From Sulfurimonas sp. SAG-AH-194-C20 (GTDB lineage Bacteria > Campylobacterota > Campylobacteria > Campylobacterales > Sulfurimonadaceae): a DNA stretch of 64,000 bases. Position numbers and translations under genes: made by a program. The stretch lies in assembly GCF_029215975.1 (NCBI RefSeq), contig NZ_JAEMVD010000001.1:1-64000 (forward strand), read 5' to 3'. Position 1 is the stretch's first letter. Each line of letters opens with the position of its first letter. Under the pieces are notes generated by a model, which had not been told where the DNA came from, ran no database searches, and saw only the letters and a list, made by a program, of their open reading frames with translations. Positions 11,122 to 22,600 of the stretch are shown in pieces.

Positions 11122-12189
11122 TTAAAGTCCAGCAGCCTCAACGATTTTAGCTTGGTTATCAGCGATGAGAGGTTCTACAACTTCATCCATTAAACCACTA
11201 CTCATAATCTCATTTAAGCGATAAAGAGTTAGGTTTATTCTATGGTCACTCATACGGTTTTGTGGGTAGTTATATGTACGGATTCGTCCAGATCTATCAC
11301 CACTTCCTACTTGTGCAGCACGTTCTGCTGCATTTTCTGACTGTTGTGCTTGAAGTTCAAGGTCAAAAAGTCTTGCTTTAAGAACTTTCATCGCTTTTTC
11401 ACGGTTTTTATGTTGTGATTTTTGATCTTGGTTGGTTACAACCAGACCAGATGGTAAGTGAGTGATACGTACAGCAGAATCTGTTGTATTTACCGACTGA
11501 CCACCACAACCAGATGAACGCATAACGTCAATTTTGAGGTCTTTATCTTCAATGACTACTTCAACATCATCAACTTCAGGCATTACTGCTACTGTAATTG
11601 CGGATGTATGAACTCGTCCTTGAGATTCTGTTTGTGGAACACGCTGAACTCTATGAGTCCCGCCTTCGTATTTCAAACGACTATAAACCTGTTCACCTTT
11701 GATAAGTGCTGTAATCTCTTTGTACCCACCTGCATCTGAAGGAGAGGAAGATAAAATCTCTATCTTCCACTCTCTTAAGTCAGCATAACGAGTGTAAGCA
11801 TCAAATAAATCGCCTACAAAGATTGCAGCTTCATCACCACCAGCACCAGCACGAAGTTCCACGATGATATTTCTATCATCATTTGGATCTTTTGGTAGTA
11901 GTAGTACTTTTATCTCTTCTTCGAGTTCTGGTTTTCGAGGTTCAAGTTCTTTGAGCTCCTCTTTTGCCATATCTCCCATTTCTGAATCGCCGAGCATATC
12001 TTTTGTGTCTGCTATATCTGCAACGAGTGTTTGATACTCTTTTGCTTTTTCAACGATTGGTAAAAGGTTTGATTGTTCTCTTGAGAGGTCTGTCATGCGT
12101 TTGATGTCAGAGGTGATGTCAGGTGAACTCAGCAGTTCGCCGAGTTCGTTATAACGAGTGATAAACGGAGTTAGTTTATCTGCAAGCAT
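11122..12189 (-). CDS. prfA: Peptide chain release factor 1
   Basis: GGQ motif '[26 protein letters not shown]', full-length RF1. Confidence 0.97.
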   Translation of the reverse strand: MLADKLTPFITRYNELGELLSSPDITSDIKRMTDLSREQSNLLPIVEKAKEYQTLVADIADTKDMLGDSEMGDMAKEELKELEPRKPELEEEIKVLLLPKDPNDDRNIIVELRAGAGGDEAAIFVGDLFDAYTRYADLREWKIEILSSSPSDAGGYKEITALIKGEQVYSRLKYEGGTHRVQRVPQTESQGRVHTSAITVAVMPEVDDVEVVIEDKDLKIDVMRSSGCGGQSVNTTDSAVRITHLPSGLVVTNQDQKSQHKNREKAMKVLKARLFDLELQAQQSENAAERAAQVGSGDRSGRIRTYNYPQNRMSDHRINLTLYRLNEIMSSGLMDEVVEPLIADNQAKIVEAAGL

Positions 12190-12203
12190 AAATTATGCTC
12201 TAA

Positions 12204-12464
12204 TTATATTGCGTTTACAGATTTGTGTAGACGACTTACTTTTCTAGCAGCAGTCTCTTTTTTAAGAATACCTTTGCTTACGAATTTATGAATCTGTTGG
12301 TTAGCAACTTTGAATGCAGCTTGTGCTTCTTCTTTGTTACCAGCTTCAACTGCTGTGTTTACATCTTTAACTATGTTTTTAAGACGAGTTCTATAGAAAC
12401 GGTTACGTTCAGTACGAACGAGTGTTTGACGAATTCTCTTAATTGATGACTTGTGATTTGCCAT
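12204..12464 (-). CDS. rpsT: 30S ribosomal protein S20
   Basis: [30 protein letters not shown]...LHKSVNAI. Confidence 0.97.
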   Translation of the reverse strand: MANHKSSIKRIRQTLVRTERNRFYRTRLKNIVKDVNTAVEAGNKEEAQAAFKVANQQIHKFVSKGILKKETAARKVSRLHKSVNAI

Positions 12465-12560
12465 TATGAGTCCTTTTTTGGAATTTAAGTTCGCAATAAT
12501 AGCTTAAAAATAATTAAAATTAAGTTAAAGGGTGGTAAAATGCTTTAATTCGTGGTTACC

Positions 12561-12637
12561 GTTGTTATAAGTAGACAAAAAAAGAGAACAAATCCTCCCT
12601 CCGGTCTGAGTCTCTTCCTTTGTCTACTTATAACAAC
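12561..12637. repeat. 19-bp perfect inverted repeat forming a long stem-loop between divergent rpsT and glmM
   Basis: gttgttataagtagacaaa (12561-12579) and tttgtctacttataacaac (12619-12637) are exact reverse complements; inner aagaga/tctctt can extend the stem. Confidence 0.85.
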
Positions 12638-12687
12638 TACTGCCTTGAAGTTAGAATATTTTGTGTGAAATAGGGAGAAAAGGGATG

Positions 12688-14028
12688 ATGAAATTATTCG
12701 GAACAGATGGTGTGAGAGGTGAAGCTGGTACATTTTTGAGTGCTGAGGTTGCTATGAAAGTGGCTATGGCTGCTGGGATTTACTTAAAGTCTCGTGCTGT
12801 AACAAATAGGATTCTTGTGGGTAAAGATACTCGTAGAAGTGGATATATGATAGAGAATGCTATTGTATGTGGTCTTACAGCTATTGGGTACGATGTTATC
12901 GAAGTTGGTCCTATGCCTACTCCAGCTATCGCTTACATCACCGAAAATATGCGTTGTGATGCAGGTATTATGATTTCTGCTTCACATAATGCATTTGAAG
13001 ATAATGGTATAAAGTTTTTTGATGCTAGAGGTGATAAGTTTTCTACTGAAGATGAAGCAAAAATAGAAGCTATTTATTTTAATGAAGAGAAACTTCAAGA
13101 AGCTCAAGTTACTGGTAAAAAGATAGGTAAAGCTAAACGCATAGATGATGTCATCGGACGTTATATAGTGCAACTTAAAAACTCTTTTCCTGTCCACATG
13201 ACACTTCAGGGAATGCGCATAGTGTTAGATACGGCAAATGGAGCAGCATATAAGGTAGGACCTACCGTTTTAGAAGAGTTAGGTGCTGAAGTTATCATTC
13301 TTAACAACAAACCTGACGGTTATAACATTAACGAAGGTTGTGGTGCACTACATCCTAAGGGAGTAAGTGATACAGTTATTGAGTATCGTGCTGACTTAGG
13401 GATTGCCCTTGATGGGGATGCTGATAGACTTGTTGTAGTAGATGAGAAAGGCGAAGTGGTTGATGGGGATCAGCTTATCGGTGCTTTAGGTGTTCACTTA
13501 AACGAGAGAGGCTGTTTAAAAGGTAAAGGTGTTGTTGCTACTGTTATGAGTAACCAAGGTTTGGGTGATTATATGGAAGCAAATAGTTTAAAACTTTGGC
13601 GTTCAAGTGTTGGAGACAAGCATGTTCTAGAGATAATGAAAAAAGAGGGTATTAATTTTGGTGGAGAGCAGAGCGGACATGTAATCATGCATGATTTTGC
13701 TAAAACTGGAGATGGTCTTGTGAGTGCTCTTCAAGTTCTTGCTCTATTATTAGCAACAAAAGAGAAAGCCTCTAAAGTGCTTCGTCCCTTTAAACTTTAC
13801 CCTCAAAAATTAGTAAATTTACGTGTACAAAATAAAATACCACTAGAAAATATAAAAGGACTTCCAGAGAAGCTTAAAGCACTTGAGGAAGAAGATATCC
13901 GTCATCTTGTACGTTACTCTGGAACGGAAAATAAACTTCGTATTTTACTCGAAGCAAAAGATGCAAAACTTATGAATACTCGTATGGATGAGATGAGCGA
14001 GTTTTTTACCAAAGCTTTAAATGCCTAG
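12688..14028 (+). CDS. glmM: Phosphoglucosamine mutase
   Basis: [14 protein letters not shown], catalytic '[19 protein letters not shown]', 'DGDADR'. Confidence 0.96.
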   Translation: MKLFGTDGVRGEAGTFLSAEVAMKVAMAAGIYLKSRAVTNRILVGKDTRRSGYMIENAIVCGLTAIGYDVIEVGPMPTPAIAYITENMRCDAGIMISASHNAFEDNGIKFFDARGDKFSTEDEAKIEAIYFNEEKLQEAQVTGKKIGKAKRIDDVIGRYIVQLKNSFPVHMTLQGMRIVLDTANGAAYKVGPTVLEELGAEVIILNNKPDGYNINEGCGALHPKGVSDTVIEYRADLGIALDGDADRLVVVDEKGEVVDGDQLIGALGVHLNERGCLKGKGVVATVMSNQGLGDYMEANSLKLWRSSVGDKHVLEIMKKEGINFGGEQSGHVIMHDFAKTGDGLVSALQVLALLLATKEKASKVLRPFKLYPQKLVNLRVQNKIPLENIKGLPEKLKALEEEDIRHLVRYSGTENKLRILLEAKDAKLMNTRMDEMSEFFTKALNA

Positions 14029-14476
14029 TCATACTCTGCGTTTAGGTGCTGTTTTATTTTTTACTCTTGCGGGTATCTTTATAATAGACCAAAATATTAA
14101 GATGCTTTTTGTTGATGGTTTTCGTTACTATACTGATTGTATAGATTTGATTTTAGTTTACAACAGAGGTGTGGCATTTTCAATGTTTAGCTTTTTGCAC
14201 GAGTATCTAAAGTATATACAGTTAGTACTTGTAAGTGGTGTTTTGGGCTATGTTTTTTATCTTAATAAACTCTGTTTTGCGATACCTGCTGGGTTTTTAC
14301 TTGGTGGGGCATTTTCCAACATCTATGATAGGTTTATTCATGGTGGTGTTGTAGATATGGTCTACTGGCACTGTGGATTTAACTTTGCAGTTTTTAATTT
14401 TGCTGATGTGATGATTGATGTTGCCGTTGTCTGGATACTCATTTTAAATTTTAAAGCACATTGGTGTAAAAGCTAG
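14021..14476 (+). CDS. lspA: Lipoprotein signal peptidase II
   Basis: '[10 protein letters not shown]', '[11 protein letters not shown]', '[23 protein letters not shown]', '[13 protein letters not shown]' carry the catalytic Asp motifs. Confidence 0.95.
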   Translation: MPSHTLRLGAVLFFTLAGIFIIDQNIKMLFVDGFRYYTDCIDLILVYNRGVAFSMFSFLHEYLKYIQLVLVSGVLGYVFYLNKLCFAIPAGFLLGGAFSNIYDRFIHGGVVDMVYWHCGFNFAVFNFADVMIDVAVVWILILNFKAHWCKS

Positions 14477-14553
14477 ATAAAAGCAGTTTTTCGCTAATAT
14501 ACAGCAAAAGAGTAGTTATAAACTCGCTTAACTAACAAAAATAAAGGAAATTG

Positions 14554-15846
14554 ATGGAAATCAAATCAAATAGAATCGATAGTGCAAATGCAGAAATTAC
14601 TGCTACAATCTCAATGGATGAGGTAAATGTTAACCTAGAAAAAATGGCTAAACAACTTAGTAAAACTGCTAAAGTTCAAGGTTTTCGTAAGGGTAAAGTT
14701 CCTGTTGCAATTGTGAAAAAACAGTACGGACAAAAACTAGTAGAAGATGCTGAAGCTGAATCACTTCGTGAAGTTATGGCTAAAGGTTTAGATGAGTTAA
14801 ATATCTCTAATGACTCTTTAATGGGTGAGCCAAATATTACTAAATTTGAAAAAACTGAAAACTCTATAGAAGTTGCTATAAAAGTAGCAACTCGTCCAAG
14901 TATTGAGCTAGGTGATATTACTAAGTCTGTTCCAGACTTTAAAAAACCTGCTATTTCAGACAAAGATGTTAATGCTAGAATCAAAGAACTTGCAGAACAA
15001 AATGCACCTTTAGTTGACATCAAACGTAACCGTAAAATGAAAGAGGGTGACACTGCTGTTATCGACTTTGAAGGGTCTATTGATGGTGTTTTATTTGATG
15101 GAGGAGCTGGTAAAGACCATGCACTTCTTTTAGGTTCTAACTCTTTCATCCCTGGGTTTGAAAACCAACTTGTTGGTGTGAAACGTGATGAAGAAGTAGT
15201 TGTTAAGGTTACTTTTCCTGAGAACTATGGCGGAGACTTAGCTGGTAAAGATGCTGAGTTTAAAGTAAAAGTCAATCAAGTTCAAGTAAAAGAAGAAGTT
15301 GAAATCAACGACGAACTTGCAAAGAAAATGATGCCAGGTGAAGAGAATGCTTCTTTAGAAGAACTTACTAAGCAGGTAAAAACACAGTTAGAAAATGAAG
15401 CTCTTGGTAAACTTTACAATGAAGACCTTAAACCAAAACTTTTAGATACTTTAGTAAATGCTTTAACTTTCGACTTACCGGAATTTGTTGTTGAACAAGA
15501 AATAGATATGGCACTAAACAAAAAAGCTGGAACTATGAGCGAAGAAGAAGTTCAAGAACTTCGAGATAGTAGAGAAAAGCTAGATACTCTTCGTGAGACT
15601 TTCCGTGATGACGCTGTAAAAAGTGTACGTGCTACATTTATCATCGACTCTATTGCTATAGAAAAAGGCGTGAAGATAGAAGAACAAGAAGTTATGCAGA
15701 CTATTTACTATGAAGCGATGCAAATGGGTCAAGATCCTCAAAAAGCTTATGAGCAGTACAAAGAAGCTGGATATTTACCAGCTATCCAAATGTCAATGGT
15801 AGAAGATAGAGTTCTCTCTGGTCTTCTTAACGATAAGATAGCGTAA
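14554..15846 (+). CDS. tig: Trigger factor
   Basis: 'VQGFRKGKVPVAIVKKQYG' and FKBP domain 'GDTAVIDFEGSIDGVLFDGG..LLLGSNSFIPGFENQLVG'. Confidence 0.95.
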   Translation: MEIKSNRIDSANAEITATISMDEVNVNLEKMAKQLSKTAKVQGFRKGKVPVAIVKKQYGQKLVEDAEAESLREVMAKGLDELNISNDSLMGEPNITKFEKTENSIEVAIKVATRPSIELGDITKSVPDFKKPAISDKDVNARIKELAEQNAPLVDIKRNRKMKEGDTAVIDFEGSIDGVLFDGGAGKDHALLLGSNSFIPGFENQLVGVKRDEEVVVKVTFPENYGGDLAGKDAEFKVKVNQVQVKEEVEINDELAKKMMPGEENASLEELTKQVKTQLENEALGKLYNEDLKPKLLDTLVNALTFDLPEFVVEQEIDMALNKKAGTMSEEEVQELRDSREKLDTLRETFRDDAVKSVRATFIIDSIAIEKGVKIEEQEVMQTIYYEAMQMGQDPQKAYEQYKEAGYLPAIQMSMVEDRVLSGLLNDKIA

Positions 15847-15849
15847 GTT

Positions 15850-16440
15850 ATGTCTTATATTCCATATGTAGTAGAAAAATCAGGACGTGGTGAGCGTTCT
15901 TATGACATCTTCTCTCGTCTACTTAAAGATAGAATTATCATGTTAAGTGGAGAAGTTAACGATCAAGTTGCTTCTACTATAGTTGCTCAGTTGCTATTTC
16001 TTGAAGCGGAAGATCCAGAAAAAGATATTTACTTTTACATCAACTCTCCAGGTGGTGTTGTAACTGCGGGAATGGCTATTTTTGATACTATGAACTATAT
16101 TCGTCCTGCTGTTGCAACTATTTGTATTGGTCAAGCAGCATCAATGGGTGCATTTCTCTTATGTGCTGGTGAGAAAGGTAAGCGATATGCTCTTCCTCAT
16201 GCTCGTATCATGATTCACCAACCTTCAGGTGGAGCACAAGGTCAAGCAACTGACATTGCTATTCAAGCAGAAGAGATTCTTCGTATGAGAGCAGAACTCA
16301 ATGGAATCATCGCTAAAAATACAGGTCAAACTGTAAAACAAGTAGAAAAAGATACTGAACGAGATAACTTTATGAGTGCCACAGAGTCACAAAAATATGG
16401 TATGATTGATGAAGTGTTAATTAAGAACGACAAGAAGTAA
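15850..16440 (+). CDS. clpP: ATP-dependent Clp protease proteolytic subunit
   Basis: '[19 protein letters not shown]', '[11 protein letters not shown]', '[10 protein letters not shown]'. Confidence 0.97.
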   Translation: MSYIPYVVEKSGRGERSYDIFSRLLKDRIIMLSGEVNDQVASTIVAQLLFLEAEDPEKDIYFYINSPGGVVTAGMAIFDTMNYIRPAVATICIGQAASMGAFLLCAGEKGKRYALPHARIMIHQPSGGAQGQATDIAIQAEEILRMRAELNGIIAKNTGQTVKQVEKDTERDNFMSATESQKYGMIDEVLIKNDKK

Positions 16441-16449
16441 GGATTAGAA

Positions 16450-17511
16450 ATGGCAGGAACTCTTAGAAGTAGAAATCGTAGAAACATAGATGATACTATG
16501 GAAGAAAAATCTACTAAACAAGTTCATGCTATAGAGGCACTAGGTGTAAATAGTGCTACTAGTGATATAGAAATTTATGCTAAAGAAGTGCTTCACTCCC
16601 TTATATCAGATAATTTACCACCAACACCAAATAATTTTTCACTCTATTTTGATAGACTTCTAGAGGATAAAAGCGATAGTCTACGTAAGCAGATACATTC
16701 GATGTTGGAACTTGAAGAAAGTAATGATGCGGAGAATAGTATTCGACTAGAACAAACACTCAAACAAGGATTTAATTCTATAAAAGGAATTTTGGGTGCG
16801 ACAGCGAATTTATACAAGAACATGTCTCTGATGACAAAGATTTTAGATCAACGTAAAAAAGAACTCGGTTCCCATCCTGAAGTTCAAGAAGCAGTAGGAA
16901 TTATTACCACGCTTGAGGGCGATGTAAGTAAATTAAACTCCATCTTAAAAACACAGAGCTCCCAAATGAAGGGAATCTACGATGATACTGCAAAAATAGT
17001 TAAAACAGTAGAAAATGAAACTATTTTTGATAATCAATTTGGTGTATACAATAAGCGCTATCTTCTTTCAAAACTAGAGCAAGAGATGGGACTCGTAAAA
17101 GAGTTTAACCACACTAGTTCTCTTATTATGATTGAACTGTCTAGAAACTTGATAAAAAGTATTAATAATGATAAAGCGACACTTTTAATGACAAGAACAA
17201 TTGCTAGATTATTTTTAAAAACCTCAAGAAGAAGCGATATTGTAGCCCACTATGGAAAAGGTGCTTTTGTAATGCTTTTGAAGCACACGGATATAGAAAG
17301 TGCTAAAAAGGCAAGTGAAAGACTTTGCGATTTAGTCTCAAATTCGAACTTCTTTTTAGCTGACCGTGAAATTCAACTGAAAATATCCATTGGTGTGACA
17401 AATATTGATGCAGAGTATTCTGTTGAAGAAATAATAGTGAGTGCTATGGATGGAATAGAAGCAGCATATGCAAAAAAAGACATAGACTACGCAGTCTCTC
17501 TAAGAACTTAA
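16450..17511 (+). CDS. GGDEF-fold protein with degenerate active site
   Basis: 'FDNQFGVYNKRYLLSKLEQEM' and 'RRSDIVAHYGKGAFVMLLKHTD' correspond to GGDEF-domain landmarks, but the signature reads GKGAF. Confidence 0.75.
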   Translation: MAGTLRSRNRRNIDDTMEEKSTKQVHAIEALGVNSATSDIEIYAKEVLHSLISDNLPPTPNNFSLYFDRLLEDKSDSLRKQIHSMLELEESNDAENSIRLEQTLKQGFNSIKGILGATANLYKNMSLMTKILDQRKKELGSHPEVQEAVGIITTLEGDVSKLNSILKTQSSQMKGIYDDTAKIVKTVENETIFDNQFGVYNKRYLLSKLEQEMGLVKEFNHTSSLIMIELSRNLIKSINNDKATLLMTRTIARLFLKTSRRSDIVAHYGKGAFVMLLKHTDIESAKKASERLCDLVSNSNFFLADREIQLKISIGVTNIDAEYSVEEIIVSAMDGIEAAYAKKDIDYAVSLRT

Positions 17512-17517
17512 GTAAAT

Positions 17518-18033
17518 ATGAAACTAACGATAGTAGAGTACCCAGATAAAAGACTGCGTTTAAAATCTAAAGAGGTAAAAGTCTTTGATGAAAACCTCCA
17601 TAACATACTCGATGCAATGAATCCAATAATGATTAATACAAACGGAATAGGACTTGCAGCTATACAAGTAGCACATCCTATCCGCGCGCTTATAATAAAT
17701 ATTCCTGATGAAGAGGGGGAACAGCCTCCTGAAAACTTACTTGAGATAATAAATCCAGTGATTAGCAATAAAAGTGGTGAAATAAACTACAATGAGGGTT
17801 GTCTAAGTGTGCCTACATTTTACGAAGACATTATACGTTCAGAATCTTTAACACTTAACTATCAAGATAGACATGGAAATACTAAAAGACTTGAAGCAGA
17901 TGGTTTTTTAAGTATCGCACTTCAACATGAGATGGATCACCTAGAAGGTAAATTATTTATAGATAAGCTTTCGCCATCAAGACGAAGAAAGTTTGAAAAA
18001 GAGTATAAGCGTATGTTAAAAGGAAGAAAATAG
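17518..18033 (+). CDS. def: Peptide deformylase
   Basis: 'GIGLAAIQVA', 'NEGCLSVP', 'LQHEMDHLEGKLFIDKL'. Confidence 0.96.
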   Translation: MKLTIVEYPDKRLRLKSKEVKVFDENLHNILDAMNPIMINTNGIGLAAIQVAHPIRALIINIPDEEGEQPPENLLEIINPVISNKSGEINYNEGCLSVPTFYEDIIRSESLTLNYQDRHGNTKRLEADGFLSIALQHEMDHLEGKLFIDKLSPSRRRKFEKEYKRMLKGRK

Positions 18034-18119
18034 TCTTAAAACATGGCATTGTGTCATATTTTCCTACACGCGAGATAAATCCCGATATTATTTAAACAAT
18101 CTAAATAAAGGTTGTTGTT

Positions 18120-19628
18120 ATGAAAAGAGTTTTTTGTGCCACTTACGAGGGCCTAGATGCAAAAGTTGTTGAGGTAGAGAGTACTTTGACAAAAGGCTTA
18201 CCATCTTTTGGTCTTGTTGGAAAAGTAAGCATGGAAATCAACGAAGCAAAAGAGCGTGCAAAATCTGCACTACTGAGTAATGACTTTAAATTTCCCCCTA
18301 AACGCATAACAATCAATCTTGCTCCAAGTGATTTGAAAAAAGAGGGAAGTCAGTTTGATTTGAGCATGGCACTGCTTATCGCTATCTCTGATTTGAGTGA
18401 AGAACTTGATGATTGGTTCGTTTTTGGTGAGTTAGGACTAGATGGAGCTGTAAAAGAAAACACACAACTCTATCCACTTCTTTTATCATTGGCAAATCAA
18501 AACATCATAAAAAAAGCGATAGTTCCTTACGACTCTTTAGAAAAACTCTCAAAAATTCCTAATATAGCTTTTTATGGTGCAAAAACTTTAAATGAAGCAG
18601 TATCATTACTCCGTAATCAAAGGACTGCACAGCCTAGCATAGTTAGTTCTGAAATAGAATACCCAAGCTATGAAGTAGAGGGAGAAAAATATTTTTATGT
18701 AAAAGAGTATACAGAAGACTTTTTAGATGTTAAGGGGCAAGAAGTTGCAAAACGGGCTGCTCTCATAGCTGCTGCAGGTTTTCATAACATCATTTTTGAA
18801 GGAAGTCCTGGTTGTGGGAAAAGTATGATAGCTACTAGGCTTCGGTATATTTTGCCCTCGATGAACACTAGTGAAATTCTTGACTTAGCTAAGCTTCAAG
18901 TGCTAGATGGAGAAGAACCACTTTTTAAACCTCATAGAAATATGCGTAGTGTTCACCATACATCTACAAGTGCGAGCGTGTTTGGTGGGGGAAGTCATAA
19001 GGCAAAAATAGGAGAAGTGGGACTCTCTCACAATGGAATACTTTTTTTTGATGAGCTACCTCACTTTTCTAAGAGTGTTTTAGAGTCTCTACGTGAACCA
19101 ATGCAAGATGGTAAAATACGAATCTCACGAGTAAACTCCAAGGTTGAATACCCTGCTGACTTTCTTTTTATAGGGGCAATGAATCCATGTCCTTGTGGAA
19201 ACCTACTCAATGCACATAAAGAGTGTAGATGCAATGAGTTAGAGATACAGAGATACAAGAACAGGCTCTCAGACCCTTTTTTAGACAGAATAGACCTTAA
19301 TGTAGTGATGCAAAATGTAGCTGTATCTGACAAGCCAAGTTTGAGCTCAAAAGAGATGCATAAACTTGTAGTACAAACTCACATCATAAATAAAAAGCGC
19401 GGACAAAAAAGCTTTAATGCAAAACTAAATGACAAAGAGATAGAAGAGTTCTGCACTCTTGAGGGTGAGGCAAAAGAAGTTTTAGATATGGCGACTTCTC
19501 GTTTTGCTCTCTCGTTTAGAAGCATAAAAAAAGTTCAAAAAGTGGCTCGAACTATTGCTGATTTAGATGAGAGTGAGAGCATAAAAAAAGAGCACTTGCT
19601 TGAAGCACTCTCCTATAGAAGACGTTAG
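18120..19628 (+). CDS. YifB/ComM-family Mg-chelatase-like AAA ATPase
   Basis: 'GLPSFGLVGKVSMEINEAKERAKSAL', 'GSPGCGKSMIATRL', 'GILFFDELPHFSKSVLESLREPMQDG', 'NPCPCG'. Confidence 0.93.
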   Translation: MKRVFCATYEGLDAKVVEVESTLTKGLPSFGLVGKVSMEINEAKERAKSALLSNDFKFPPKRITINLAPSDLKKEGSQFDLSMALLIAISDLSEELDDWFVFGELGLDGAVKENTQLYPLLLSLANQNIIKKAIVPYDSLEKLSKIPNIAFYGAKTLNEAVSLLRNQRTAQPSIVSSEIEYPSYEVEGEKYFYVKEYTEDFLDVKGQEVAKRAALIAAAGFHNIIFEGSPGCGKSMIATRLRYILPSMNTSEILDLAKLQVLDGEEPLFKPHRNMRSVHHTSTSASVFGGGSHKAKIGEVGLSHNGILFFDELPHFSKSVLESLREPMQDGKIRISRVNSKVEYPADFLFIGAMNPCPCGNLLNAHKECRCNELEIQRYKNRLSDPFLDRIDLNVVMQNVAVSDKPSLSSKEMHKLVVQTHIINKKRGQKSFNAKLNDKEIEEFCTLEGEAKEVLDMATSRFALSFRSIKKVQKVARTIADLDESESIKKEHLLEALSYRRR

Positions 19629-19640
19629 TCTTTAGACATT

Positions 19641-22600
19641 TTAAACATTATAGTACGTTGCATTTGGATGGTAAACAACTAACGCAGATGTAGACTGCTC
19701 GGGATGAATCTGAAAAGTCTCACTTAGCTCTATTCCAAACTCTTCAGGCTTAAGCAAATTAAAGAGTGGACGGTTGAGTTCTAAGTCGGGACAAGCCGCA
19801 TAACCAAAACTATAACGGCTCCCTTGGTACTTGTTCATCTGCACATCTGCTAGTGTAGGCTTTTCACCCTCTGCAATGTTAAGGTCAAGACGAACTTGTT
19901 TATGAGCTATCTCGGCGAGTGCTTCTGCGAGTTCAACACCAAGACCATGAAACTGGTAGTACTCAGTATAGTTACCCTCATCATAGATAAGACGCTCTGC
20001 ATCACTGAGTTTAGCTCCAGCACTAACGCAGCTTAGTGCTATAACATCATGTCTATCACTATGAAAAAAGTCGCTAAGCGCACGGTGCGGTGCTTTTCTT
20101 TGACGTGGGAAAGAGAACTTCTCTACTGCGTTTACTCTTACATCTTCAAGAGAGTCTCTGTTAATCTCTGACTCACTAAAGTAACCCTCACTCTCATCGA
20201 AAATAAGGAGCTCTTTATCATCACTTCTACACGGCCAGTAACCATAAATGATAGTAGGCTCAAAAAGTTTTTCATCAAGAAATTGTTTTTTGAGTTTTTC
20301 ATAAGCTGGCCAGACAACTTCGTCGAGTTGTTTTTGATATGCCTCTTTTTCCATTCCCTTAGAGCTATAACCCCAGCGAGATTTAAAAAGGATTTTATGG
20401 TTTATCCACTCAAACGCCATCTCGATTTGCTGCTGCGTTAGTTTTATCTCACGTCTTCCCCAAAAAGGAGGTGTTGGAACTTTTACATCATAACTTGGCA
20501 TTTTCAACTCAGAAAATGGAGGAATGATTATCTCTTTTTTCTCAACTCTCTGGATTACAGGTGCATCAGGATGTAAGTTTGTGTCCATATTTCCAGCTTC
20601 TATACGGCTCATGGCTGTAACTCCATCAAAGGCATCTTTACAGTAAAATATCGGTCCATCATAAGCAGGGCGACAAAAGTCATCTATAAAGTTTCTTGTT
20701 AAGGCTGCTCCTCCAAGAAGAATAGGAATAGTTATTCCTTTTTCTTTGAGAATACCTAAGTTTTCAAGCATAACTTGCGTTGATTTTACAAGTAAACCAC
20801 TCATACCTAAAGCGGAAACATGCCCCTCTTGCATATTTGCTAAGAACTTATCTAGGTCTACTTTTATACCAAGGTTATTTACTTTAAAACCATTGTTTGA
20901 GAGAATGATGTCAACGAGATTTTTCCCAACATCATGTACATCACCTTTTACAGTTCCAAGAGCGAGTGTTGTGTCCACATCTTTTTCTATCTTTGGAAGG
21001 TGTGGATTGAGATGGTCCACTGTTTTTTTCATTGTTTCTGCTGATTGGAGTACAAAAGGGAGTTGCATTTGTCCACTACCAAAGAGTTCCCCAACTACTT
21101 TCATCGCATCTATTAGAATCTCGTTGACGATAACTTCTGGTTTTATCTTATGACGTGCCTCTTCTACGAGAGGTATCATTCTGTCTTTGTCTCCATCCAT
21201 TAAGAGTTTAGCAATTTTTTCTTCATCACTCATAGCAAGATACTCTTCATCAACTGCATCATTATCCACAGCTTCTTTAGTGCTAAAGTGCTCTATGAAT
21301 GTAAAAAGTGCTTCTCCATTTGGTTTACGGTTAAAAATCAAATCATCACAAATCTCTTGTTCTTCTTTTGGAATTTTGTTAAGAGGGATGATGTGTTTAA
21401 CATTGATGATAACAGAAGTGAGTCCTGCTTGAACACAGTGATGTAAAAACATAGAGTTTAAGTACGGTCGCGCATCTTTGTCAAGTCCAAAAGAGATGTT
21501 TGAAAGTCCTAAAATAGCACCAACTTCAGGATGTTTTTTACGAAGTCCACGAATAGCCTCAATGGTGTTAATACCTGCTTCAAAATACTCTGAATCACCA
21601 GAACCTAGTGTAAAAGTTAGCAGGTCAAAAACAAGGTCTTCTTTTTTTAGGCCGTGACGATTTGTAGCAAGATCGATAATTCTGTCGGCAACTTTTAGTT
21701 TATCTTCTATACTTTTTGCCATTCCGACTTCATCTATAGTAAGACAAACTAAACTCGCTCCATATTTTTTTGCAAGTTGACAGACTGCATCAAACTTAGG
21801 CTCGCCATCTTCAAGGTTTACTGAGTTAAGTATAGCTTTTCCACCGATGTTTTTAAGAGCAGTCTCAAGCCCTTTTGTCTGTGTTGAGTCAGGCATAAGA
21901 GGAAGTGCAATCTTTTGTGCATACATCCCCATGACTTCATTCATATCTTTTGTCTCATCTCGACCTGCAAAGCCGACATTTACATCGACTAGGTGAGCAC
22001 CTGCACGGACTTGTTGTTGCGCAACGGAGAGAGTCCCCTCATAATCTTCTGCGAGTAAAAGTTCACGAAATGCTTTACTCCCCGTTGCGTTTGAGCGTTC
22101 CCCTATAAGAAGAGGAGCTGGTTCTTGCATGAGCTCTACTGTGTTAAAGAGTGAAGCTACTGCGTTTGGATGAGAACCTGTTGCCGGTTTTGGTGTTTTG
22201 TCTTTGACTGCGTTTACTAGAGCACGGATATGCTGAGGGGTAGTTCCACAACATCCTCCCAAGAAACTTACACCGTCATACTGTAAAAACTTCTCTTGTT
22301 GTACTACAAACTCATCTGGTCCCATAGGGTAGTAAGTGTAGCCACCACGGTTTTGTGGGAGTCCTGCGTTTGCATGAACACTGATGGGTTTATGCCAAAG
22401 TTCTGAGAGAGTTTTTACATGTTTGAGTACTTGTTCAGGTCCTGTTCCACAGTTAAAACCAAGAGAAAGAATGTCAAAAGGCTCTAAAATAGTAGCGATA
22501 GTCTGCGCATCTGTACCGATAAGCATAGTTCCACTCAGCTCAATAGTTACAGAAATCATAATAGGAATTTCTACCTCTTTTTGACGGTTTGCCTCTTGAC

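Noticed and set aside
12545-12733. 62-aa minus-strand ORF
   Set aside because: It spans the intergenic inverted repeat and the glmM start, with low-complexity translation.
14676-15149. 157-aa minus-strand ORF
   Set aside because: Antisense to tig; Ser/Leu-rich translation typical of a shadow ORF.
20746-21153. 135-aa plus-strand ORF (and 21187-21432, 22384-22584)
   Set aside because: Antisense shadow ORFs of metH.
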